From Simmondsia chinensis (Eukaryota; Streptophyta; Magnoliopsida; Caryophyllales; Simmondsiaceae), in assembly GCA_018398585.1 (NCBI GenBank), contig JAGTTD010000011.1, positions 8,617,001 to 8,681,000 of the forward strand: 64,000 bases of DNA. The letters run 5' to 3'. Positions within the stretch are counted from its first letter, which is position 1, and each line of letters opens with the position of its first letter. Under the pieces are notes generated by a model, which made no database searches, was not told the DNA's origin, and saw only the letters and a program-made list of their open reading frames with translations. The translations under genes and the position numbers were made by a program. Below are positions 12,101 through 23,601 of this stretch, one piece after another.

Positions 12101-13590
12101 GTTGCTCTCTCTTGCCTTTTCGGAATGAAGATTCTATGCATGGAGTTATCTTCCATCTCCTCCGACTTCTTTGAATGGCTAAAGGATTCTTGGTCCAAAG
12201 ATTCCACTTTGTCTCGTGTTATAGCAAATAAATTGGTGGAATATCACCCTCGCTACTCATGGCGTCAAGACCACTTACGCTAGAACGGTCGTCTGGTTGT
12301 TGGTAATGACGCCAACCTGCATCACACCATCTTGCTATGGCTTCATGATTCCGCTCAAGGGGGTCATTTAGGAGTGGACGCCACTTATCTCCGAATTCGC
12401 CTGATGTTCTACTGGAAAGGACTTTGCCGTGATGTCCAAGCTTATATTTGCCAATGCTCCATTTGTCAATGAAACAAATATGAAACTTTGGCAACCTCTG
12501 GTCTTTTTCAACCCCTTTAGGTTCCCACTTCGGTGTGGAATAGTACTCTCTCAACTTCGTTGAAGGATGGCCTCCACTGGAAGGGCATTTGATTATTCTT
12601 GTCGTGGTGGATCGTCTCACTAAGTATGCCACTTTATATATCTCGCCCATCCTTTTATCACAGTCGGTGTTGCCAACATCTTCTTGGATCAGATCCACTG
12701 TCTTCGCGGTCTTTTAGAAACTATCATCAGTGATCGCGATCTGGTATTTACAAGCATTCTTTTGGCCATGATTTTGTCTCGATTGGGAACTCACCTCAAT
12801 CTTTTCTCATCATATCATTCGCAATCTAACAAGCAAATGGAGGTCCTCAACCACTGCCTGGAGACATACTTTCGTTGCATGGTTAGCGAGCAACCTCGCC
12901 TTTGGACTCGATGGCTACCATTGGCAAAATGATAGTACAACACCACCTTTCAATCCTCCACCTCGTCCACGCCTTTTGAACCACTTCATGGCCAAACGCC
13001 ACCCATACATCTCCCTTACTTAGCAGACGAGTCCTCTGTCGACTCTGTTCATCGCAGCTTATCTGCTCGCAAACAAATTATCAGTCGCCTACGCCACCAC
13101 TTGTTTCATGCTCAGAACTGCATGAAGTAGCTAGCTAATCACCATCGTGTTGAAAGCCAATTTCAAATTGGCAACTATGTGTGGCTCAAACTGTAATCAT
13201 ATCGACAGCAGAGGGCGCAAGCTCTGCGGTTCCACAAATTAGCACCATGGTATTATGGGCCCTTCCATATTCTTAACCGCATGGGCACTGTCGCCTATCG
13301 TCTTGCCATACTGGCCCATGCTGCCATCCATCATACAGTGCATGTCTCTCGCTGTTTCTCTATCCTCGCCAACAGCACACCGTTGCCCGATGTTTGGCTG
13401 CCTACTGCATCTACTCCTCAACCTGCCACTATATTGGATCGTCGGATTGTCAAGCGTCACCATGTTGTAGCCACCTAGGTCCTAGTTCAAGGGATGGGTC
13501 AATATACTGCTACCGCAACTTGGGAGTTTCTGCACGACATCCAGCTTCATTTTCTCGCTTTCGATCCTCGAGGATGAGGATCTTCTTAAG
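9158..13590 (+). pseudogene. Gypsy C gag-pol remnant
   Basis: ATG at 9158 (MAEGMRSQVT) starts gag. A decayed knuckle (FYCQDRFALGHQC) lies near 10105. The protease catalytic segment near 10310 reads LINSKSTHNFLD. RT is at about 10990-11360 ([43 protein letters not shown] keeps the DD of YxDD). RNase H follows at about 11690-12120. Integrase is at about 12280-13200, with GLCRDVQAYICQCSICQ near 12420 and a degraded DDE core. A chromodomain-like tail with ATWEFLHDIQLHF lies near 13520-13555. Dozens of stops and shifts are present, many fitting C-to-T change. Confidence 0.85.
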
Positions 13591-13600
13591 CGGGCGGCAT

Positions 13601-14053
13601 TGATACAAACTTGGTGCCTCAGCACCTGCTAAGCTCATTACTTGCTGATACAGATGTGGTGCCTTCCCAGCGGCCGACAAGACTTCTCTTTGCCTAGCGC
13701 CTAGTCTGCAGCTCACCTAGCACTGCCGCTAACCGTTTGCAGCCCTCTCTTCTCCTACCACGTCACTCCTAGATATTTACTAGATATTTTAGCATATTCT
13801 TCCATAAATAGTGGAAATTATTTATTTTAGGGTTTCTTATGTGAATTCATGTAAACCCTTCTTCTTCTCCCTCAAACTCTCTTCTATATCTTCTTCCCTT
13901 TCTTACCGATAATCAGTCCAAGTTTGGAGATTATTCTTATGAATATATACAAATTATGCAATGGCAGTCGTTTAATGCCCCGTAGACCTGATTAGTCCTT
14001 GTGTGAGTGTTTGATTCCATTGATCGAGCTTAATTTGATCTAGTTTTGTATCA
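13601..14053 (+). repeat. 3' LTR of gypsy C
   Basis: 453 bp, TGATACAAAC to TTTTGTATCA, with 9-bp perfect terminal inverted repeats. Followed by the AGGTT target duplication. Confidence 0.92.
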
Positions 14054-14058
14054 AGGTT

Positions 14059-14878
14059 TCTTTCAAATTTCATTGAATAAAAATATTTTTCAACTTTTGG
14101 AAATATTATTTTTAACTTTTTTTTATTTCCTTACCTATAGGTTTTTAGAACTAATTCTATCCCTATATATCCTATATATTAATGCCAAGTTCCCACCTCC
14201 ATAAAAGCCTTCAATCCCAAAATATGAAAACTCTAAACGCTCACCAATATTCTAACGCAAAAAGAAAAAGAAAAAAAATATCTAACATTTATGAAATTTA
14301 TTTATCATGAGTCATGACCTTATTTAATTAGAAGTTGAAATATCTTCTTAATGGCATGACAAATTTTTGATCAGAAACATACAATTATTTAACAAAAATA
14401 TGATTACAATCACTAATATATTTTATAGGCTGACAACTATAAGATAATGTATAAAATAATAACATGTGTATCGCATGAAAAAAAAAACATAGTACAATAG
14501 ATAAATTGGGAGTATTTATTGAAACGATTTAACAATTTAATATTATTGTTCTTTTCATTTCGGATTTTTTTTTATTTAGATTTTCTTTTCAAGTTTTATT
14601 TTGTCCCTAAAGAAATTTTGGTTGCATACACTTATTTAAAGAATTGAATAGTTTATTTTTTTTAGACTATATTTTCAACTGTCATTTTTCTAGAAAATAT
14701 ATTTTCAACATATTTATGGAGATGTTTTTTATTTATGGCACATTTTATTTTTAAATTTTTAAATCCATTTGGAAATTTGTTTTTAATACATAATCTTATA
14801 TTAGTTTGTTTTCGTGCGTGGCACAGGCTATTATTATGTATCGAAAACCTAAATTTTATATGATAATTAATAAAAGTA
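14059..14878. other. AT-rich intergenic spacer
   Basis: About 820 bp of AT-rich sequence with poly-T and poly-A stretches. No terminal repeats, conserved protein segments or RNA genes were recognised. It is the older host or repeat background into which elements C and D inserted. Confidence 0.6.
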
Positions 14879-14981
14879 AGTTATATTGTAAATATTGGAT
14901 ATTTTTGGGTACAATTTTTATGTTCTAGTTTGGATATTATTAAATATCCTAAAAAATTAGAAATTATGTAAAATACTTTTG

Positions 14982-15098
<117 letters not shown>

Positions 15099-15250
15099 AT
15101 GTATATATCCATTTCTTTGTGGATGAACTCTCACCGCTTGCCCCCTATAAATATGCATGCGATGTATATAGCAGCAACACATAAAATGATAGAAAGTGAG
15201 ATTGTGAAAAAAAAAATTTATAATATAATATTGAGAGAATTATTTGCGTA

Positions 15251-15353
15251 AAAGGGGGAAGGCTGCTTACATCCCCCCCCCCCCCCCCCCCCCCCCCCCG
15301 ACCCTGCATAGGCAGGAGCCCTTGAGGCACTGGGTATGTTAAAAAAAAAAAAA
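15251..15353 (+). mobile_element. RTE-tail fragment inserted in copia D 5' LTR
   Basis: Contains the RTE 3' end signature: GGGGGAAGGCTGCTTACAT, a run of 27 C, then GGAGCCCTTGAGGCACTGGG. Flanked by ATTTGCGTA at 15242-15250 and 15354-15362. The other LTR of the same element (near 22779-22791) shows the empty site ATTTGCGTAGAAG. It ends in GGTATGTT plus an A-run instead of the (TTG)n of the RTE copies. This matches the tail of the 5S-headed SINE, so it may be a 5'-truncated SINE copy. Confidence 0.85.
15273..15299. repeat. C27 homopolymer
   Basis: 27 consecutive C inside the RTE-tail insert, at the place where related copies have a run of only six to eight C. Either real expansion or a read/assembly artefact. 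Confidence 0.9.
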
Positions 15354-15570
15354 ATTTGCGTAGAAGAAAAACTTCTCTCGTTCTTTGGTTCTTACACAAA
15401 ATACTTGCTATTTTTCTTCAAAAATATTTGGGTTTGCCTTTTTATTATCTTCTTATAGAGTATAATATCTCTATAATTTTATAACACATTAATAGCATGA
15501 GTTTCTAGCCATACAAGAATTATCATAAGCTTGAGGTAAAGTTTTTATTTTCTGACCTTTGTTATTTTCA

Positions 15571-18500
15571 ATGGCTAATCTAACTAAGCTTGAGTTTACT
15601 GCTCTTGATATAAGTGGCAAAAATTATTTGCCTTGGACTTTTGATGCTGAGATTCATCTTGATGCTGTGAATCTCGGAGATACAATTAAAAACGGTAATA
15701 GCGCATCCCAGTGGGATCGCGCAAAAGCAATGATATTTCTCAAGCATCATATCCACGAAGGATTGAAAGCCGAGTATCTTATTGTAAAGGAATCGCTTGT
15801 CATTTGGTTTAATTTAAAAGGAGAGATTTGATCACCAGAAATATGTGATCCTCCCTAGAGCTCGCTATAAGTGGATTCACCTGCGGCTGGTGGCTTTTTA
15901 AATTGTCAGCGAGTATAACTCTGCAGTGTTTAGTATTACTTCACGACTGCAATTATGCGATGAAAATATTACTGAGGAGGATTTGTTGGAAAAAAATATT
16001 TTCGACTTTTCATGTCTTGAACATGCTCCTCAAGCAGCAACATTGAAAAAGAAATTTCAAAAAATACTCCGAGTTAATTCAATATCTTCTTGTTGCTGAA
16101 CAAATTAATGAATTGTTATAAAAAAATTATCAGTCATGACCAACTGGGTCAAAGCCATTCCCTGAAGTGAATGCTGTACCTCATGAAAATAATACATGTA
16201 ACCATGACTGTGGTAGTGGTCGTAGACATGGCCATAGTCATGTATATGGTCGTGGTCATGGACAAGGTAATCAAAATGGAACAAAATTTGAAAGGTCCGG
16301 CAGCAATGAAGAGAAAAATAAAAGGGAGAAAACCTATAAGCCAAATTTGACGAAAGACGCTGAAACGAGTTGTTAACGCTGTGGTACAAAAGGTCACTGG
16401 TGGCATACCTGTCGTATGCCTGACCATCTGGAGAAGCTATATCAAGCATCATTGAAAGGGAAAGAAAAGCTCTCAAAAACAAATTTCACTGAAGATCATT
16501 CTTCACTTGATGTGACGCATCTTGAAGTTTCTGATTTTTTTGAGGATGTCAGTGGAAGAATTGTTCATCTGATAGGCGATAGAAATATTATACTAGACTA
16601 AAGTTTTTATGTCTTTTAGTTATGTTTTTATACTAAAGTTTGTCCTATTTTTGATGTAATAAAACAGTTTGGCGTGTGAGTAATAAAATATTATATTTTT
16701 GATACTTTATCTTAATGGGTTATTTCCAGGCTTGATCAATAAAATCCAAAAGTGTTATTATGTTTTGAAATATTTTGTTCATTACACTTTCGAAATTTTA
16801 AATAGAGTCCCACTAATGCATATGTATTTTATATTTAAAGAAATATAGATTTGATCAAAGATGGAGATTTATGTCTAGCAGACATTGCAACGACACACAC
16901 TATCCTCAAAAGAAAAATATGTTTTTCTCAATTACAATTAGCTAAAGCTAATGTTAAAACAATATCGAGTGTTTCAAATTTGGTTGAAGGCTCCGAAAGA
17001 GCACATGTTATGTTCCCCGAAGGGACAAAACTAAACATAAGCGATGCTCTATTTTCCGGCAGATCATAGAAAAACTTGATCAGTTTTCGAGATATTTGTC
17101 GCAATAGTTATCATATTAAGACAATAAATGAAGGTGATAAAGAATATATTTATATCACATCGCTTACTTCAGGAAGAAAGAAAATAATAAAAAAATTGCT
17201 AGCACTCTCTTGCGAATTATATTATACTTACATAAACCCGATTGAATTAAATACGGTGGTTAACCAGAAGTTAACTGATCATAAAACGTTCATGTTGTGG
17301 CATGACCGTTTGGGCCATGTAGGTGTAACGATGATGAGAAAAAATTATTGAAAGTTCCCATGGGCACTCGTTAAAGAACTAGAAGATTCTTCTACCTGAT
17401 GAGATTTTATGTGCTGCCTGTACTCAAGGCAAAATGATTAATGGGCCATCCCCAACTAAAATTGGGATTGAATCTCCTACATTTTTTGAAAGAATACAAG
17501 GAGACATGTGTGGGCCAATTATTCCATCATGTGGACCATTTCGATACTTTATGGTTTAATAGACGCCTCAACACGTTGGTCACATGTTTTCCTGTTATCT
17601 ACTAGCAATGTGGCATTTTCGAGACTCCTTGCACAAATAATCCGACTACGGGCTCAGTTTTGGACTTACGCAATCCAGATGATCCATCTTGATAATGCAA
17701 AAAAATTTACATCCCAAGCTTTAATGACTATTGTATGTCAATTGAGATTACAGTTGAGCACCCTGTGGTTCACCAATATACACAAAATGGTCTTGTAGAA
17801 TCTCTAATTAAACATCTGCGACTAATCGCTACACCATTGCTTATTAAAACAAAGTTGCCCAGTTTTGCATGGGGATACGATATATAGCATGCTGCAACGC
17901 TTATTCGTGCTAGGCCAGCTGCTTATCATAAATGCTCCCCATTATAACTTGTTTCAGGTCAAGAACTAGATATATCCCATCTAAGAATTTTTGATTGCGT
18001 AGTGTATGTTCCAATTGCTCCATCCCAGCGCATAAATATGGGTCCACAAAGGAAACCGGGAATTTATTTTAGGTTTGAATCCCCGTCAATTATAAAATAT
18101 CTTGAACCATTGACTGGAGATATATTTGCTGCACAATTTGAAGATTGTAAATTTGACGAAATGATGTTCCTAGAATTAGGGGGAGAAAAATTAAAGCTGA
18201 AAAAGTATGAAATTCTGTGGAATGCATCATCTATATCACATTTTGATCTATGTACGAATCAATGTGAAATGAAAATCTAGAAGATCATCCATTTACAAAA
18301 TATTGCCTATCAATTACCAGATGCATTCGTTGATACAAAAAGAGCGACCAAGTCACATGTCCCAGCTATGAATGCCCCTGTTCTAATTGATATTCCGAAC
18401 GAACAGTCTTCTAAGACATTGGCAAGTATGTCTACTACACGCTAGAAGCAGGGTAGACCTGTTGGTTCTAAAGATAAGAATCTAAGAAAGAAAAGAGAGC

Positions 18501-19350
18501 AATATAAACAAGTTGGCTCCTTTAGTAAAACTCACGAAAAGAAACCCCCTAAAGTGGTACAAATGTAAATCCAAGAAAAAGAAACAGAGGGAAAAATGGC
18601 TCCTTAAGGGTATCAAATACCTGAGAATAGTGAAAATGATGAAAATGTCGAGATAAACTATGCTATTACTGGCATATGGTGGAATCGAAATGAAACGATT
18701 CTCGATCAAGTGTTCACATACAATGTGGCTGCCAATTTAGGTGAAGATTTTAAACCTAAATCTCTTCAAGAATGTCAATGAAGAAATGACTGGCTAAAAT
18801 GGAAAGAAGCAGTACAGGCAGAGTTAAGCTCACTTGCAAAACGTACAGTTTTTGGCCCTGTAGTCCAAACGCTTGAAAATACGAAACCCTTAGGCTACAA
18901 GTGGGTGTTTGTGTGAAAAAGAAATGAAAAGAATGAAGTCGTAAGACATAAAGCACGACTTGTAGCTCAAAGCTTCTCAACAAGGTTAGGAATTGACTAT
19001 GAAGAGACATATTCACATGTAATGGACGAAATTACATTCAGATTTTTAATAAGCCCGGTAGTCTATGAAAGACTCCACATGTGTCTTATGGACGTGGTAA
19101 CGACTTATCTGTATGGATCACTTGTTAATGATATCTATACTATATGAAAGTCCCCGAAGGGCTACAAATGCCAGAAGCATATAGCTCAAAACCTTGAGAG
19201 CTATGTTCAATAAAATTACAGAGATCACTGTATGGATTAAAACAATCAGGGCGAATACGGTACAATCGTCTTAGTACGTACCTTTTAGAAGAAGGATATG
19301 TGAACAATCCTATTAGCTCATGTGTTTTTGTTAAGAAATCTAATTTGTGG
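15571..19350 (+). pseudogene. Copia D gag, protease, integrase and N-terminal RT
   Basis: ATG at 15571 (MANLTKLEFTALDISGKNYL) is a typical copia gag start. A His/Gly-rich stretch and a CCHC knuckle (RCGTKGHWWHTC) are at about 16190-16415. Protease/pre-integrase follow at about 16850-17350 (MLWHDRLGHVGVTMM). Integrase is at about 17390-18280, with a GKMINGPSP region and FRYFMV/ASTRWSHVFLL pieces. RT begins near 18790 (W..W..A...E). It is cut at 19350 by an RTE insertion just before the YVDD active site. At least ten stops are present, several where Gln or Trp codons are expected. Confidence 0.82.
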
Positions 19351-20530
19351 TACTAATGAGCCACACTCCGAAGCTTTGGGAGCGGGTGATAGAAAGAAGA
19401 CTTCGATCACGAGCAGTGGTCTCAGAGAATTAATTTGGATTTATGCCAGGCAGGTCGACGACAGAAGCCATCCATCTCCTCAGGAGGTCCATAGAGTACT
19501 ACCTAGATAGACAAAAGGACCTCCACATTGTTTTTATTGACCTAGAGAAGGCATATGATGAAGTCCCGAGAGAGTTCCTATGGAAGGCCCTGGAGGGAAA
19601 AGACATCCCCCAGCCCTATATACGTATCATCAAAGACATATACGAAGACGCCCAAACCAATGTATGAACAACGGAAGCGGACATAGATGCTTTTTCCATT
19701 ACAGTTAGGGTACACCAAGGATCGGCCTTGAGTCCCTTTCTATTCATTTTGGTTATGGACGAGCTCACTAGGCACATCCAAGAGGACGTGCCTTGGTGCA
19801 TGCTCTTCGCGGATGATATAGACAATCAAGAGAGGAGGTCAATGAGAAAATTGAACTTTGGAGAATGGCCTTAGAAGTGAAAGGTCTAAGACTCAGTAGA
19901 TCTAAGACCGAGTACATGGAACTGAAGTTCTGCGCCTCTATCATGCCAAGCACAGAAGTTATCAAGATTGGATCAGAGTGCATACCACAGAAAGCATGCT
20001 TCAAATACTTCGGTTCCATGGTGCAACAAGACGGTGAAGTGGACGTAGATATCAACAACAAAATTAAAATGGGTTGGCATATATTGAGGATGGCCTCTGC
20101 GGTACTGTGCGATAGGAAGTTCCCATTAAAGGGTAAATTCTATAAGATGGTAGCGAGACCGGCTATGTCCTATAAGGCAGAGTGCTGGCCAGTTAAGTGT
20201 CAGCACAGGCAGAAGCTGAAGGTTGCGGAGATGAGGATGTTGAGATGGATGCGTGGACATACAAGAAAGGATAGGGTCCAAAATGATGTCATAAGAAGTA
20301 AATTAGGCATCGCCCCAATAGAGGATAAGTTGAGGGAGCAATGTCTGCAGTGGTTTGGGAATGTCAGGAGGAGATCCACAACTTCCCCTGTAAGGAGATG
20401 CGAACAACTGCTTATTGCAGACGGGAAGAGAGGAAGAGGGCGGCCAAAGAAGAGTTGGATGGAGACAATCCGAAAGGACCTCGCCTACCTCAACCTAAAT
20501 GAAGAGATGGCCTTAGATAGAGCTCAGTGA
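19351..20530 (+). pseudogene. RTE reverse transcriptase and C-terminus (partial)
   Basis: RT blocks: VSENQFGFMPGRSTTEAI (with one frame change), [38 protein letters not shown], and CMLFADDI with the catalytic FADD intact. The thumb/C-terminal part follows to 20530 (MRMLRWMRGHTRKDRVQND, GRGRPKKSWMETIRKDLAYL). A stop sits near 19666 and a frameshift follows FADDI near 19820. The endonuclease is absent. Confidence 0.88.
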
Positions 20531-21055
20531 AGGATTAGTGTAGGGGTTTCCGATTTAGCGGTGTAGGGTCACAGAGCACGCATAAGCTAGCTCTCTCTAT
20601 CTACTTTCTCTTTGTACTTCCTATGTCCGTATCCCCCTACACTTTCTATACGCTATACCCTCCTTATCTGTGGCAAGGTGTCGCATGTAGATTTTTCTCC
20701 TCCTATCTCGTTTGGTTTTACCTTTGGCCTTAGTTGCTATGCTCCCATGCTTACATGTTTTCATGTTTATATGCTCACATGCGTATAAGCTTACTTGCTT
20801 ATATGCTCAAACGCTTTACATGCCTTACATGCTTTTCTTGATCCCTACACTTTACGTATTCTTCATGTTCTGAATACATGCTATACATGCTACACTTACA
20901 TACCCTTCTTAACCATCACTATCAGGATGGGGGTCCTCGGAAACAGCCTCTCATCAGGGCCCCTCCTGAGGGGGTAAGACTACGTACATCCTACCCCTCC
21001 CAGACCTTGCATACATGGGAGCCCTTGAGGCACTGGGAGTGTTGTTGTTGTTGCT
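19351..21055 (+). mobile_element. 5'-truncated RTE-clade LINE in copia D
   Basis: Starts within RT (HTPKLWERVIERRLRS) and ends with the RTE 3' untranslated signature GGTCCTCGGAAACAGCCTCT at about 20933-20952, GGGAGCCCTTGAGGCACTGGG at about 21017-21037, and a (TTG)n tail. It is closely related to the full-length RTE at 50664-60135. Copia sequence resumes at TCTATGTTGATGATT. No clear target duplication was found. The missing 5' half, including the endonuclease, is typical of LINE insertion. Confidence 0.9.
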
Positions 21056-22060
21056 GTCTATGTTGATGATTCAAACATCATAAAAACACCTGAAGTGGTT
21101 AAATAAGCTGTTGCATATCTAAATAAAAAGTTTGAAATGAAAGATCTCGGAAAGACAAAATATTGCCTTGGCTTGCAAATCGAGCACTTATCCGGTGGAA
21201 TTTTAGTCCATCAATCTGCTTATACAGAAGAAGTGCTTAAACGTTTTTACATGGATAAGGCACATCCATTGAGCACGCCGATGGTTGTCCGATCACTTGA
21301 TGTGAATAATGACCTGTTTCAACCTCAAGGGGAAGACAAAGAAATTCTTAGCCCTGAAGTGCCATATCTAAGTGCAATAGGTGTATTGATGTAGCTTGCT
21401 AAGTATGCGAGGCCAAATATAACTTTTTCGGTTAATTTATTAGCAAGCTATAGCTCAACTCCTACCTGGAGACATTAGAACGGAATTAAACATATCTTTA
21501 AATATCTCCATGGTACATCTGATATGGGTTTATTCTATCCGAGATAACCAAATCCAAGATTGGTTGGGTATTCAGATGATGGATATTTGTCTGATCCACA
21601 TAGAGACCACTCATAAACAGGATATTTATTTACTTATGGTGACACTGCCATATCATGGTGATCTACCAAACAAACAACAGCACCAACTTCTTCGAACCAT
21701 GCCGAAATACTCGCACTTCATGAAGCCAGTAGGGAATGTTTATGATTGAAATCCCTTATTCAACATGCTCAACAGGAATGTGGTCTTCCAACGATCAGGG
21801 GGAGCCCAACGATACCGTATAAAGATAATGCTGCATGTATTGCTCAGATCAAAGATGGATACATTAAAGACGACAGAACTAAACATATCTCACCAAAATT
21901 CTTCTTTACTCACGAGCTTCAGAAGATGGGTGAAATAGATGTTCAACAAGTTTGCTCAAATGAGAACCTGACAGATTTGTTCATGAAAGCATTACCAACA
22001 ACAACATTTGAGAAATTAGTTCACAAGATTGGCATGCGTCGACTTAGGAACGCCCCTTAG
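21056..22060 (+). pseudogene. Copia D C-terminal RT and RNase H
   Basis: Opens with YVDDSNIIKTPEVV, the copia RT active site, straight after the RTE tail. It continues with MKDLGKTKYCLGLQIEHLSG, then frame changes at 21394, 21510 and 21746. The RNase H end has YKDNAACIAQIKDGYIK, DDRTKHISPKFFFTHELQ and a final stop at 22060. Together with 15571-19350 this accounts for one complete copia polyprotein. Confidence 0.85.
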
Positions 22061-22250
22061 TAATATGTTCACATGAGGGCGAGTTAAATACGAGTTACAC
22101 TCTTTTTCCCTTCGCTATGGGGTTTTTTCCCACTGGGTTTTCCTGGCAAGGTTTTTAACGAGGCAGGCGTATTTACCTTGGACATTATACACCTTTAAAA
22201 GTATTATGTCCTGTTATGATGAAAAATATCCAAAGGAGGAGTGTTGTAAA

Positions 22251-22485
22251 AAAAGGAACATACCTAGTGCCTTAAGGGCTTTCACCTACGCATCGTCTAG
22301 TGGGCGAATGTACACAGCCTTCCCCCTTCAGGGTGTTAACCTAAAGAGAGGCTGTTTCCGAATGCCCCCAACTTGAGGGTGAGGACTTTCCAGGAGGTTA
22401 CCCATCCTGATACTGCTCTCGCCAAGCACGCTTAACTCCGGAGTTCTAATGTGATCCGATGACGACGTGTTGGTGCCCTCTTTGG
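22251..22485 (-). mobile_element. 5S rRNA-headed SINE with RTE-derived tail
   Basis: Read on the minus strand, a 5S rRNA-like head (about 22484 to 22376) is followed directly by the RTE 3' end (22374 to 22251). The head keeps the 5S internal promoter: A box AGTTAAGCGTGCTTGG (22437-22422) and C box AGGATGGGTAACCTCCTGG (22408-22390), plus GAACTCCGGAGTT upstream. The tail has GTTGGGGGCATTCGGAAACAGC and AGCCCTTAAGGCACTAGG as in the RTE copies of this window, and ends in a T-run. A 13-bp target duplication GGAGTGTTGTAAA flanks it (22238-22250, 22486-22498). It splits the start of the copia D 3' LTR. A Cassandra-type TRIM was considered but does not fit. Confidence 0.88.
22376..22484 (-). pseudogene. 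5S rRNA-derived head of the SINE
   Basis: About 109 bp aligning to most of plant 5S rRNA from memory of its consensus. The first about 20 bases have drifted, while the middle and 3' half are well kept, including GTTAAGCGTGCTTGG and the GGGTAACCTCCTGGAAAGTCC region. It is not a functional 5S gene: it has single-base deletions, is fused to the RTE tail and lacks the usual tandem arrangement. Confidence 0.9.
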
Positions 22486-22958
22486 GGAGTGTTGTAAATA
22501 TTGGATAATTTTCTAGTATAATTTTTATGACCAAGTTCGGATATTATTAAATATACTAGAAAATTAGAAATTATATAAAATACCTTTGTATGCATATATA
22601 CATATATATTATAATATATATGTATATATCCATTTCCTTGTGGATAAACTCTCACCGCTTGCCCCCCATAAATATGCATGCGATGTACACTACAGCAGCA
22701 CATAAAACGATAGAAAGTGAGATTGAGATTCAGTTTGTGAAAAAAAAAAAATCCTTATAGTATAATATTGAGAGAATTATTTGCGTAGAAGAAACACTTC
22801 CCTTGTTCTCTAGTTCTTATACAAAATATTTGTTATTTTTCTTCAATCATATTTGGATTTGTCTTTTTATTATCTTTCTATATAATATAATATCTCTATA
22901 GCTTTTTAAAAAGTTATACTATATTTATGAAATTATAATGTATGATGTCATTGTTTGA

Positions 22959-23416
22959 TGTCACGATCCTTGTCCTTGGCCCAAATCCAGTGCCAGCCCA
23001 ACCTGACCAAATTTTCTAGAAAATACATAAAAAAATATCTTAGCATTTAACTTAGGCATATGAATGATTTTCCCGCCTTTTCCCTTGTGATTTTCCACAC
23101 GTTACATTGGAAAGGCCACACGTTGCATTGATGCTTGGAGCGTATTTAATTAGGTTCATGTATTGGCTTAGTAGGTTAATGTTCTAGTTTACTATATATA
23201 TGAGCTCTTAGAATGTAATCATCATCCAATCAAATATTAAGTTAAGAGTAATCCTCTTGCTTTTTCTCATCTCCAATATTCTCTTTCTCACCTCAACTCT
23301 AGCTTTCTTTCTCATCTCATATTCTAAGTTTATTTCTCCTTCTCATCTAAACTCTATTTTACCATCACGAGCCTTGGTTCATGAATATCCCATCATCAAC
23401 TCTCCAATTTGTGACA
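22959..23416 (+). repeat. 5' LTR of element E
   Basis: 458 bp. Shares AAAATATCTTAGCATTTAAC, TTTTCCCGCC and TATGAGCTCTTAGAATGTAA with the 3' LTR. The TATATATATGAGCTC block at about 23193-23207 is a likely TATA box. Confidence 0.9.
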
Positions 23417-23419
23417 AAG

Positions 23420-23431
23420 TGGTATCAGAGC
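23420..23431 (+). other. Primer-binding site of element E
   Basis: TGGTATCAGAGC, exact match to initiator tRNA-Met complement, three bases after the LTR. Confidence 0.9.
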
Positions 23432-23601
23432 CATCTTTCGATCGGAGGCTAGTTATATCAAAAAAAAATTTCCGCTGCATTTCATACAAATTAAGATCGA
23501 GGACCTCATTTCCGAATTTAACAAAAAAAAAGTTTTCCGATGTTTTCCTGCTAATGCAAAAAAACAAAAAAAAAAAAAGAAAAAAGAAAAAGAAGAGGAA
23601 A

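Larger units (their letters stand above)
8641..14053 (+). mobile_element. Complete Ty3/gypsy element C (chromovirus-like), 5.4 kb
   Basis: LTRs at 8641-9097 and 13601-14053, a primer site at 9100-9111, and gag, protease, RT, RNase H, integrase and a chromodomain-like end in that order. The target duplication AGGTT is at 8636-8640 and 14054-14058. The structure is complete, but the coding part is full of stops and the two LTRs differ at many positions, so this is an old insertion. Length and gene order fit small chromoviruses such as the Reina type. The clade is inferred only. Confidence 0.93.
22242..22911 (+). repeat. 3' LTR of copia D, split by a SINE
   Basis: LTR bases 22242-22250 are separated from 22499-22911 by the SINE and its duplicated target. 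An AAAGGAGGAG polypurine tract precedes 22242. The end at 22911 is set by the AGTTA target duplication that follows. Without the insert the LTR is about 422 bp. Confidence 0.75.

Noticed and set aside
16105..16482. His-rich antisense ORF (HDHGHVYDHYHSHG-like)
   Set aside because: It is the shadow of the Gly/His-rich gag stretch of copia D on the opposite strand.
22376..22484. A genuine 5S rRNA gene or a Cassandra-type TRIM
   Set aside because: The 5S-like part has deletions, is not in a tandem array, and is fused to an RTE tail inside a 13-bp target duplication. Cassandra elements carry 5S inside paired LTRs with 5-bp duplications, which are absent here.
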